Of a stretch of DNA of 64,000 bases, positions 25,869 through 33,111 are shown one piece after another. The notes beneath the pieces were generated by a model. The model was not told the DNA's origin, searched no databases, and saw only the letters and a list, made by a program, of their open reading frames with translations. Source of the stretch: Chryseobacterium vaccae (lineage in GTDB: Bacteria; Bacteroidota; Bacteroidia; Flavobacteriales; Weeksellaceae); assembly GCF_009602705.1 (NCBI RefSeq), contig NZ_VSWH01000001.1:2790001-2854000 (forward strand), read 5' to 3'. Position 1 is the stretch's first letter, and every line of letters starts with the position of its first letter. Both the position numbers and the translations under genes were made by a program.

Positions 25869-26624
25869 ATGCAAGACCTCGTCTCCATCATTACTCCATG
25901 TTACAACTCTGCAGAATTTATCGAAGAAACGATACAGTCTGTTCTTAACCAAACCTACCAGAACTGGGAATGGCTGATTACTGATGACCTATCCAGGGAC
26001 AACACCGTTGAAATCATCAGAAAATACAACGATCCGAGAATAAAACTACAGGTCCTAGAGAAAAACGGAGGAGCAGGAAACGCCAGAAACAAAAGCCTTG
26101 AAAGAGCCACGGGAAGATATATTGCGTTCCTAGACTCTGATGACTACTGGTACCCAGAATATCTGGAAACGATGACAGGTTATATGCAGGAACATCATGC
26201 AGAGCTTGTATATTGTAATTATTCAAGGTGTAATGAGCAGCTTCAGCCTGTTCTTAAAGATTTCGAAGCAGACAAGATTGTTACGTTCTCTAATCTTCTG
26301 AAAACCTGCAGACTTGCTCCGGTTTCTACAATGTATGATACCAAAAGAGTTGGTAAATTTTTCTTTCCTATTAAAAGCAAACGGGAAGATCATGTGATGT
26401 GGCTAAACCTTTTAAAAGTAATCCCGGAAGGCAAGCCCTTAAAAAAGACCCTGGCAAAATACAGAATGCGCGAAAATAGTGTTTCCAGAAAGAAAAAAAA
26501 TATCATCATAGATCAATATCTTGTATATAAAGATTTCATGGAATTCTCTACTATAAAATCACTTTATTATACCGCCAACTGGGCTGTGAACGGGTTCCTT
26601 AAGTATTCTAAAATTTTCAACTGA
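25869..26624 (+). CDS. Family 2 glycosyltransferase
   Basis: 251 residues from ATG at 25869; an in-frame TTG at 25848 would add seven residues. The GT-A fold opens with LVSIITPCYNSAEFIEETIQ and carries the nucleotide-binding DDLSRDNTVEII and the metal-binding DSDDYW (a DxD motif, about residue 87). The C-terminal part lacks membrane helices, so it is a cytoplasmic enzyme acting at the membrane. It lies 23 bases after the acyltransferase and overlaps the next gene by one base (TGATG). Likely transfers a sugar onto a surface glycan; donor and acceptor unknown. Confidence 0.88.
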   Translation: MQDLVSIITPCYNSAEFIEETIQSVLNQTYQNWEWLITDDLSRDNTVEIIRKYNDPRIKLQVLEKNGGAGNARNKSLERATGRYIAFLDSDDYWYPEYLETMTGYMQEHHAELVYCNYSRCNEQLQPVLKDFEADKIVTFSNLLKTCRLAPVSTMYDTKRVGKFFFPIKSKREDHVMWLNLLKVIPEGKPLKKTLAKYRMRENSVSRKKKNIIIDQYLVYKDFMEFSTIKSLYYTANWAVNGFLKYSKIFN

Positions 26625-27253
26625 TGGAGTATTCAAAAGAATTCAAAGCGGCACTGAGCGCTTTTTCAAATATAGAAAAGGACAGGCTTATTTTCAGATT
26701 GCTGAAGAAAGACAAGCTCCTGTCTAAAAAGTTATATTTCGAGCTTATAGATCCGGAAACTACGGACGATAAAAGAAACGCCATGGAGGAGAACGTTGCA
26801 GAAAAAATTCTTCTGGCTTCCAAATACATCGGCAATTCTCAATATTTTCTGAGTGTTATCCGGAAAATAAGTGCAGAGATTACAGAACATGTTAAAATAA
26901 CTACCGATAAATTCGGGGATGTTTCGCTTAATTTACTTCTTATCAACAAAATTTTAGAATACAATAGCGATCTCAGCAGGCAAAGGTTTGATCATGTTTA
27001 TAAATTATACCTTTATATTATCAATAAAGTATTTAAAGCTCTGATACTTGCGAAAAAGCTGGATGAAGATTACTGGCTGGAAATTGATGACTTCCTGAGA
27101 ACAACCCAATCCGGCATAGAAGAAAATCATTACCTTCTGAAATTATCCACCAACAACGGCCTGGATATGAACTGGCTCCGCGATTGTGAAAGCATTCCGG
27201 AAAATATAGAACAAATCATGAAAGGGATTAAAAGCCAGGGATTTTTAAAATAA
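26624..27253 (+). CDS. Unknown helical protein, translationally coupled to a GT2
   Basis: 209 residues, predicted almost entirely alpha-helical, with no signal peptide, membrane helix or enzyme motif. It starts MEYSKEFKAALSAFSNIEKD, has a heptad-like middle (VSLNLLLINKILEYNSDL) and ends near GIKSQGFLK. Its ATG overlaps the stop of the glycosyltransferase (TGATG), so the two are probably made together. It converges on and overlaps the end of the KDO transferase gene by nine bases. I do not recognise a named family; proteins with a similar N-terminus occur in other flavobacteria, from memory, without a firm function. Confidence 0.78.
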   Translation: MEYSKEFKAALSAFSNIEKDRLIFRLLKKDKLLSKKLYFELIDPETTDDKRNAMEENVAEKILLASKYIGNSQYFLSVIRKISAEITEHVKITTDKFGDVSLNLLLINKILEYNSDLSRQRFDHVYKLYLYIINKVFKALILAKKLDEDYWLEIDDFLRTTQSGIEENHYLLKLSTNNGLDMNWLRDCESIPENIEQIMKGIKSQGFLK

Positions 27254-28477
27254 AATTTTCTGAAGGATAAGTTCTGTGGAATTAGGTTTTTCTTCTACAA
27301 ATTTTCCGGCATTCTGAGACATTGATTCAAGCTCTTCTTCATTATTGAGAAGGAATAAAATAAAATCTGCGGCGGCATTTTCTTCAGAAAAAGACTTACC
27401 TCCTTCTGCAGCAATCAGGTCATCTGCTTCCGGATTCTTTTTGTAGTGATTCCCAAAAACTACCGGGATTCCAAATGTTGCTGCTTCGAGAATATTGTGA
27501 AGCCCTGCATCATGAAAACCACCTCCTACTACTGCTATATCTGCATAGAAATAGAGCTTTGACAATAATCCGATGCTGTCTATAATTAAAATCTGAGATT
27601 CTTTTACAGCTGCTTCAGCATTGTTAATTTCACTGTATACCAAAGCATCAGGGAAGATACTTTTTAGATGCTCTACTCTTTTCAGATCATGAGGTGCTAT
27701 AATTAATTTCAGATCTGCATTTTTCCTGAAAACTGTTGCCGCTATTTTCTCTTCCGCCTGCCAGCTGCTTCCAAAAACCACGGTTTGTTTACCGTCAATG
27801 AATGTATTGATATATTCTACATGATTATCACGCTTCTTAAGCTGTTTTACACGATCAAACCGCGTGTCACCCGCTACCGAAGAATTGGTAAGTCCTACAC
27901 TTTTGGCAAGTGCCATAGAAAACGGCGTCTGATGAAAAAACCAGTCAACATTTTTCTGAAGCTGCTTTACAAACCATTTTCCATACGATGTGAAGAAAGA
28001 CTGTCTTTCATAAAATAATGCGGAAACTACATAGATTTTAGTCCCTTTATTTTTAAGCTCAGCCAAAAGGTTATACCAATAATCATACTTCACCGTAAAA
28101 AATAGTTCAGTATTAAATTGTGATACAAAGTCTTTTACAATACTTTTCTTATCAAAGGGAAGATAGCAGATCACATCTGCGTTATATTTCTTTTTAATCA
28201 CATTTTCATAACCGGAAGGTGAAAAGAAAGTTACCAGAATTTTATGATACGGATAATTCTCTTTCAACTTTTCCAAAACAGGAAGACCCTGCTCATATTC
28301 CCCAAGGCTGGCCGCATGCATCCAAATAACTTTATCGGAAGGTGAAAAAGCGTTTTTTACTTTTTTCAATGATTCTTTTCTCCCGTCAACTCCTTTTTTA
28401 GTTTTATCATTAAATAACGAAAAAATCTTCATTCCGAAGATAAGAAGACTAACAAACAGGTTATAAAAGAAGGACAT
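27245..28477 (-). CDS. waaA: 3-deoxy-D-manno-octulosonic acid (KDO) transferase
   Basis: 410 residues, GT30 family. An N-terminal hydrophobic anchor (about residues 1-18) is followed by VIWMHAASLGEYEQGLPVLE, carrying the conserved catalytic Glu in GEY near residue 63. The C-terminal half has the donor-binding GSSWQAEE, the nucleotide-binding VVGGGFHDAGLHNILEAATFG and PVVFGNH segments. It attaches KDO to lipid A at the cytoplasmic face of the inner membrane. Convergent with the unknown helical gene, overlapping by nine bases. Confidence 0.93.
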   Translation of the reverse strand: MSFFYNLFVSLLIFGMKIFSLFNDKTKKGVDGRKESLKKVKNAFSPSDKVIWMHAASLGEYEQGLPVLEKLKENYPYHKILVTFFSPSGYENVIKKKYNADVICYLPFDKKSIVKDFVSQFNTELFFTVKYDYWYNLLAELKNKGTKIYVVSALFYERQSFFTSYGKWFVKQLQKNVDWFFHQTPFSMALAKSVGLTNSSVAGDTRFDRVKQLKKRDNHVEYINTFIDGKQTVVFGSSWQAEEKIAATVFRKNADLKLIIAPHDLKRVEHLKSIFPDALVYSEINNAEAAVKESQILIIDSIGLLSKLYFYADIAVVGGGFHDAGLHNILEAATFGIPVVFGNHYKKNPEADDLIAAEGGKSFSEENAAADFILFLLNNEEELESMSQNAGKFVEEKPNSTELILQKILF

Positions 28478-28523
28478 CTGAATTATTTTTTAAATTTAAT
28501 TTTATGACGATATTGAGGAGATA

Positions 28524-28991
28524 TCATTTAAACAAACCAATAAAAATAAAGACGGTGATCAGGCTTCCGAAAATAGCCAGAATAGCTCCTCCAAAAGGAA
28601 CCCGTGGCTTTACGTTTTCATCAAAGGTATAGCGGAACATATAATCCTGGAGATTCATGAAAATCAGAAGTACCAAAGTAAGTATCCATCTGACAAAAAT
28701 TTCCATGATCAGAAATTGGGCATCTTTGTTCTGTTCGGTAATTTCTACCGGAAAATTAACAGCATTGGCATACCTTACCGCAAAAGTGAGCACTACAAAT
28801 AAAGCAGCTGCCACCCCCGGCATCAAAAAGGCGGACTTCCGGCCTCCGAAATGATCTGCTTTTCCATAAAAATCAAAGTGAACAGGAATTTTCTCCGGAA
28901 GTGTTTTGTATTGCTTCAGAGTAAATCTCCAGAAGAAGATCACCAATCCAAAATTTAAAACATCAAAAGCGGTCAACAGAATATTCTCCAT
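28524..28991 (-). CDS. DUF1648-type membrane protein
   Basis: 155 residues with four predicted membrane helices (near 5-24, 56-75, 95-116 and 130-152). The N-terminal part contains LPEKIPVHFDFYGKADHFGGR, the DUF1648 signature. Function is not established; relatives are found near regulators and transporters in Gram-positive bacteria. It lies 19 bases after the NlpC/P60 gene on the same strand, so the two may be co-transcribed. Confidence 0.75.
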   Translation of the reverse strand: MENILLTAFDVLNFGLVIFFWRFTLKQYKTLPEKIPVHFDFYGKADHFGGRKSAFLMPGVAAALFVVLTFAVRYANAVNFPVEITEQNKDAQFLIMEIFVRWILTLVLLIFMNLQDYMFRYTFDENVKPRVPFGGAILAIFGSLITVFIFIGLFK

Positions 28992-29010
28992 TTCAGGCTG
29001 ATTTTAAAGT

Positions 29011-29736
29011 TTAAAGCACATTTTTAATCACTCTCAGCTTATGAGTGTGTTTATTCATTTCTTTATTAAAGATCCCTGTGGAGTCTAAAATATCAATTCT
29101 TACTTTTCCTGAAGCATGAATGATTCTCTGGTTATCCAGCATGATGCCTACATGAATAATTTTTCCTTCAGGATTTTCAAAAAATGCTAAATCTCCGGGC
29201 TGACTTTCTTCAACAAAAGTCAGGGGCTCTCCTACTTCTGCCTGCTGATAAGTATCTCTTGGAAGCTTAATCCCATGAATTTTATATACCAGCTGCGTAA
29301 AACCGGAGCAGTCTACAGCAAAAAAACTTTTACCTCCCCACAGATAGGGAACATTCAGAAATTCTTTGGCAGCCAGAGCAATACTTTCGCGCAGATCATG
29401 GCTTCTTCTTGAAGCCACTGCAGGAAATTCTACTTCAGACCCCATGGAGAGAAGTGTTTTTCCATCATTCATCAGCACGGAAGAAAAGTCTTCAGTGATC
29501 ACGGTAACTTTTCTTTTTTCCAGCTCCTCATCCGTTACAGGTTTCAGCTGTTTGGTATCCATCCATCCTTCGTACCCGTCATAATGCATTTTTATCCTGG
29601 TCCAGTTTTTATTCACTTCCAGAATGTCTGCGCTTTCTCCAAACAATATTTCCGTAACAATTTCCGCTTTATCAGAACCTTCTGCCCGTACCGGTGCTAC
29701 AGTGACTATACAAATTCCTTTGTTCATTTTATTCAT
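29011..29736 (-). CDS. NlpC/P60 peptidase with SH3-like domains (dipeptidyl-peptidase VI type)
   Basis: 241 residues with no signal peptide. Residues about 8-65 and 75-110 form SH3-like domains (LEVNKNWTRIKMHYDGYEGW). The C-terminal NlpC/P60 domain has the catalytic triad Cys143 (VDCSGFTQL), His195 (IIHVGIM) and a third polar residue, His207 (IIHASG). The layout matches cytoplasmic gamma-D-glutamyl-L-diamino-acid endopeptidases that recycle murein peptides (YkfC / endopeptidase VI). Start could be the first or fourth codon. It precedes the DUF1648 gene by 19 bases. Confidence 0.87.
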   Translation of the reverse strand: MNKMNKGICIVTVAPVRAEGSDKAEIVTEILFGESADILEVNKNWTRIKMHYDGYEGWMDTKQLKPVTDEELEKRKVTVITEDFSSVLMNDGKTLLSMGSEVEFPAVASRRSHDLRESIALAAKEFLNVPYLWGGKSFFAVDCSGFTQLVYKIHGIKLPRDTYQQAEVGEPLTFVEESQPGDLAFFENPEGKIIHVGIMLDNQRIIHASGKVRIDILDSTGIFNKEMNKHTHKLRVIKNVL

Positions 29737-29807
29737 TTAGAAGTTAAGAAATTGAACGGTTCAGAAGATATAACATCCCTAAATCCCTCAATCTCTATAT
29801 CTTTTAA

Positions 29808-30455
29808 TTACTTCCTGCGAAGGAAGTTTACTCCGTCCCGCAAAGGTAAAATAAGATTTTCAAAATCATCATCTTTTGCAATTAAATCGTTCAGTTCTTT
29901 AATGGACTGTGTTGATTTTTGTTTAGGATTTTCTTCCAGAACTTTTCCGTACCACAAAACATTATCAAACATTACAACAGAGCCTGATTTTGTTCTGGGT
30001 TTTATCAGTTTGAAATATTCAGCATAGTTTTCTTTATCTGCATCAATAAACACGAGATCAAAAAACTCATCTGTTTCTTTCAGAAATTCTTTTGCATCCT
30101 GAAGCCTGAAATTGATCTGTCCTGCATATTCACTGTTTTCAAAATATTTTTTCGGCAGATAGGCAAGATCTTCATTGACATCCAGTGTTGTTATTTTTCC
30201 TTCACCAGATAATCCGGCAGCTAGACATAAAGTAGCATATCCTGTAAAAGTTCCTATCTCAAGAACATTCTCAGGCCTTATTATTTGGGAAATAATCGTC
30301 AAAAGTCTTCCCTGCTGATATCCGGAGATCATGTGAGGCTGTGTTGTTTTCTGATAGGTCTCTCTTCTTAATTTTTTCAAAATTTCAGGTTCTGAAGAAG
30401 CGTGGGTTTCCAGATACCGGTCCATTTCAGGATTTTTTTCTTCGAAAAAGCTCAT
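29808..30455 (-). CDS. SAM-dependent O-methyltransferase
   Basis: A 215-residue class I methyltransferase of the O-methyltransferase family 3 (catechol OMT-like). SAM-binding motif I is VLEIGTFTGYATLCLAAGL (about residues 62-80), then TTLDVNED, and the metal-binding DLVFIDADKENYAEY region near 133-147. The C-terminal segment VVMFDNVLWYGKV is typical. Cytoplasmic; the acceptor cannot be told from sequence. A -7 box TACATTTG lies at 30476-30483 on the minus strand. Confidence 0.88.
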   Translation of the reverse strand: MSFFEEKNPEMDRYLETHASSEPEILKKLRRETYQKTTQPHMISGYQQGRLLTIISQIIRPENVLEIGTFTGYATLCLAAGLSGEGKITTLDVNEDLAYLPKKYFENSEYAGQINFRLQDAKEFLKETDEFFDLVFIDADKENYAEYFKLIKPRTKSGSVVMFDNVLWYGKVLEENPKQKSTQSIKELNDLIAKDDDFENLILPLRDGVNFLRRK

Positions 30456-30475
30456 GCTGCAATTTTTTTGTTATT

Positions 30476-30483
30476 CAAATGTA
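30476..30483 (-). promoter_or_regulatory. -7 box TACATTTG for the O-methyltransferase
   Basis: A perfect TAnnTTTG on the minus strand 20 bases before the ATG at 30455. Confidence 0.55.
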
Positions 30484-30592
30484 CTTAAAATATAAGAAAA
30501 ACCCTCCATTCCGGGGCTATTCATCAAGATATACGGTGATCACGATTTAAAATACCGTAAAAACACGGATACCCTGGCATTCATAATAACGA

Positions 30593-30600
30593 TACATTTG
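30593..30600 (+). promoter_or_regulatory. -7 box TACATTTG for a small gene
   Basis: A perfect TAnnTTTG 36 bases before the ATG of the 51-codon open frame at 30637. Confidence 0.5.
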
Positions 30601-30636
30601 CAAAGAACAAAGGGTAAAAACACTAAAGGAAAAACA

Positions 30637-30792
30637 ATGAATGTGGCTGAAAAACAAATTAACCAAGAGAATCAGAAGACCGCAAAGCCAACAAGCAGAG
30701 CGGTTTCTTCGTTAAAAAAAACTAAAACCGAAATATCCAGCTCATTTTTGCAGCGAATTATTTCCTTATTGAAAAAAGAAGAATTAATTTGA
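30637..30792 (+). CDS. Putative small basic protein of 51 residues
   Basis: A short open frame from ATG at 30637 (MNVAEKQINQENQKTAKPTS ... SFLQRIISLLKKEELI) with an AAAGGA stretch eight bases upstream that could act as a ribosome site. It is rich in Lys, Gln, Ser and Asn in the first half and ends in an amphipathic helix. It has its own -7 box (30593-30600) and ends immediately before a strong hairpin terminator, so it looks like a complete small transcription unit. It could also be the coding-like part of a small RNA. No known family is recognised. Confidence 0.5.
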   Translation: MNVAEKQINQENQKTAKPTSRAVSSLKKTKTEISSSFLQRIISLLKKEELI

Positions 30793-30794
30793 TT

Positions 30795-30840
30795 AAAAAA
30801 AACAGATCCCGAATTTCTTCAGGATCTGTTTTTTATTTTA
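30795..30840. terminator. Bidirectional terminator between the small gene and the OmpA-like gene
   Basis: A 13-base stem AAAAAACAGATCC / GGATCTGTTTTTT around a 12-base loop, with T-runs in both directions. It lies two bases after the small open frame on the plus strand and 12 bases after the OmpA-like stop on the minus strand. Confidence 0.85.
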
Positions 30841-30851
30841 AGTTATTTGCA

Positions 30852-31685
30852 TTACTTCTTAGGAGCAATATCCATCAGTTTCATAAACTCATCAAGTTTA
30901 GGCATAATGATGATCTCTGTTCTTCTGTTTTCCGCTCTTCCGGAAACACTCATATTAGTTGCCTTAGGATTGTATTCAGAACGTCCTCCCGCAGTGATCC
31001 TTGCAGGATCTACCCCAAATTGTGTCTGTAACACTTTTGCAATAGCTGTACCTCTCAATGCAGAAAGATCCCAGTTATCTTTTGGCAGATTAGGAGAACT
31101 TAGTGGAGCATTATCCGTATTACCTTCAATTAATACAGAATATTTATCGTAATCATTAATTACTTTCGCCACTTTCCCTAACACTTCCTGAGCTGCAGGC
31201 AGTACATTGTAATCTCCTGTTTTGTATAGCATTTTATCTGAAAGCGAAATCATAACTACTCCTTTCAGAACTTTCACTTGTACATCATCATCCGTTACAT
31301 TATCCAAAGATCTTTTCAGCTTGTTAGATAATGCAAGGTTAAGACTATCGTTCTTAGCATTATTAGAAATCAATTGTTTGATGTAAGAATTAGACGCATT
31401 GATCTCCCCTACCAGTTTATCGATATTAGCCGAACTTTTCCCTGTATTGGACAAACATGCATCCAAAGATGATTTTAAAGCATCATGCTGGCTTTTCAAC
31501 AGATTGTTTTCACCTGCCAATGCTGAATTCTGAGACTTTAAATCCTGAATTTCTCTTTGTCTTTCTCCAATATTTTCAATACACTGCTTATAGTTTGTGC
31601 TCAAAGCGTCATACTGTTTTTTACTGACACAAGATGTCAATCCCAGCGCCATTGCAGAAACTGCTAAAATTTTAAAAATCTTCAT
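30852..31685 (-). CDS. OmpA-family lipoprotein
   Basis: 277 residues. A lipoprotein signal ends ALGLTSC (Cys about 19). Residues about 25-130 are a coiled coil (KSQNSALAGENNLLKSQHDAL). The C-terminal OmpA/MotB peptidoglycan-binding domain has YSVLIEGNTDNAPL, NWDLSALRGTAIAKVLQ, PARITAGGRSEYNP and GRAENRRTEIIIMP with the conserved Asp and Arg that bind diaminopimelate. Anchored in the outer membrane and tethered to the wall. Divergent from tilS; a -7 box TAACTTTG lies at 31708-31715 on the minus strand. Confidence 0.92.
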   Translation of the reverse strand: MKIFKILAVSAMALGLTSCVSKKQYDALSTNYKQCIENIGERQREIQDLKSQNSALAGENNLLKSQHDALKSSLDACLSNTGKSSANIDKLVGEINASNSYIKQLISNNAKNDSLNLALSNKLKRSLDNVTDDDVQVKVLKGVVMISLSDKMLYKTGDYNVLPAAQEVLGKVAKVINDYDKYSVLIEGNTDNAPLSSPNLPKDNWDLSALRGTAIAKVLQTQFGVDPARITAGGRSEYNPKATNMSVSGRAENRRTEIIIMPKLDEFMKLMDIAPKK

Positions 31686-31707
31686 AAGTAATCATTTTTA
31701 GACGAAT

Positions 31708-31715
31708 CAAAGTTA
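31708..31715 (-). promoter_or_regulatory. -7 box TAACTTTG for the OmpA-like gene
   Basis: A perfect TAnnTTTG on the minus strand 22 bases before the ATG at 31685, back-to-back with the tilS -7 box. Confidence 0.55.
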
Positions 31716-31741
31716 GGGAAATTCAATTGAATTATATGGAT

Positions 31742-31749
31742 TATCTTTG
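31742..31749 (+). promoter_or_regulatory. -7 box TATCTTTG for tilS
   Basis: A perfect TAnnTTTG 26 bases before the TTG start codon at 31776, supporting that start. Confidence 0.6.
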
Positions 31750-31775
31750 CATAAAAGAAATTCCCAACCTAAGTC

Positions 31776-33110
31776 TTGGAAAAAATAAGTTTAAAAAATG
31801 AGTTAAAAAATCTGGTCAGCCATCCGGAAAAACGCAGTTATCTTCTGGCGGTGAGCGGAGGTGCAGATTCTATGGTTCTGGCTTCGCTGTTCAGGGATTT
31901 CAGAGATGAAATACAGAATTCAGAATTCAAAATCCAGATTGCCCATATCAACTATAAACTGCGTGGAAAAGACTCTGATCTCGATCAAGAAACGGTACAG
32001 GATTTCTGCGAGAAAAATAATATCCCGTTTCATCTTTATGAAGTTTCAGAAAAAGACAGAAAACCTGAAAACTCTATCCAGCTATGGGCCAGAGAACTCC
32101 GTTATGATTTTTTCAGAAAGATTAAAGAACAGGAACAACTTGAATTCCTGGTAACTGCCCATCATTTGAATGACCAGCTGGAAACTTTTCTTATCAATTT
32201 ATCCAAAGCATCCGGAATTAAAGGGCTTAGCGGAATTCCTGCGAATGACAACCACATCCTGCGCCCTCTTTTACATGTTTCAAAAGACGAGATCTATAAG
32301 TTTGCTGAGAAAAACGATATCGCTTTTCGGGAAGACCTTTCCAATAAAAAAAGTGATTATTTGAGAAATAAGATCAGAAATGAGATTGTTCCGAAGCTTT
32401 TGGAAACGAATAATCATTTCCTTAACAATTTCAAAAGAAGTATGTTCTATCTGAATCAAACCAAAGATTTTGCTGAAAAACAGATTCAGGAGATTGAAAA
32501 TAAGCTCACCGTATTTAACCCTGACCATAAAATCTTATCAAAGGAAAAGCTGGATCAGGAAAGTGATTTCGTGAAGTTTGAGATTTTAAAAAAATATGGT
32601 TTCGACCAGGAGAATGAAATCCCCAAAATTTTCAAAGCAGAAAACGGCAGCTCTTTTTTTTCAAAAGAGTATCAGTTGATCGTCAGCCGTGATGAATTCA
32701 TTTTTATTAACCTGAATTTAAAACAGGAAATCAAAAAAGAAATCATTGTTGCCGAAAATATTGATCTTAGTGAAGCTTTGCTGACTATCAATCTTCAAAA
32801 TTGTATTGAAGATATTGATGGAATTAATAATAATTTCAACTGGGATTTTGATGCTGAAAGAATTCAATTTCCAGTGTATTTAAGAAAACAACAGGACGGA
32901 GATGAAATTTATCCTTCGGGATTTTCAGGTAAAAAGAAAGTCTCTAAGTTTTTTAGGGACGAAAAATTATCTATTTTAGCGAGGCAAAAAATTTGGATCC
33001 TGTGTGACAACAATAATTCCGTTCTCGGAATTATTCCGTTAAGACAGGACAGAAGATATGCAAAAGGTGAGAAAACGAAGCGTGTTCTCAAAATTTTTAA
33101 TGAAAAGTAA
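31776..33110 (+). CDS. tilS: tRNA(Ile)-lysidine synthase with TTG start
   Basis: 444 residues. The N-terminal PP-loop ATPase domain has AVSGGADSMVLASLF (SGGxDS, about residues 25-39), then IAHINYKLRGKDS and TAHHLNDQLETFLINL. The C-terminal substrate-binding region ends with YPSGFSGKKKVSKFFRDEK. TilS converts the wobble C of tRNA-Ile(CAT) to lysidine. The start must be TTG at 31776: an in-frame TAA lies two codons upstream, and the next in-frame ATG would remove the ATP-binding loop. The downstream DsbD-like gene starts two bases after its stop. Confidence 0.93.
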   Translation: MEKISLKNELKNLVSHPEKRSYLLAVSGGADSMVLASLFRDFRDEIQNSEFKIQIAHINYKLRGKDSDLDQETVQDFCEKNNIPFHLYEVSEKDRKPENSIQLWARELRYDFFRKIKEQEQLEFLVTAHHLNDQLETFLINLSKASGIKGLSGIPANDNHILRPLLHVSKDEIYKFAEKNDIAFREDLSNKKSDYLRNKIRNEIVPKLLETNNHFLNNFKRSMFYLNQTKDFAEKQIQEIENKLTVFNPDHKILSKEKLDQESDFVKFEILKKYGFDQENEIPKIFKAENGSSFFSKEYQLIVSRDEFIFINLNLKQEIKKEIIVAENIDLSEALLTINLQNCIEDIDGINNNFNWDFDAERIQFPVYLRKQQDGDEIYPSGFSGKKKVSKFFRDEKLSILARQKIWILCDNNNSVLGIIPLRQDRRYAKGEKTKRVLKIFNEK

Positions 33111-33111
33111 A

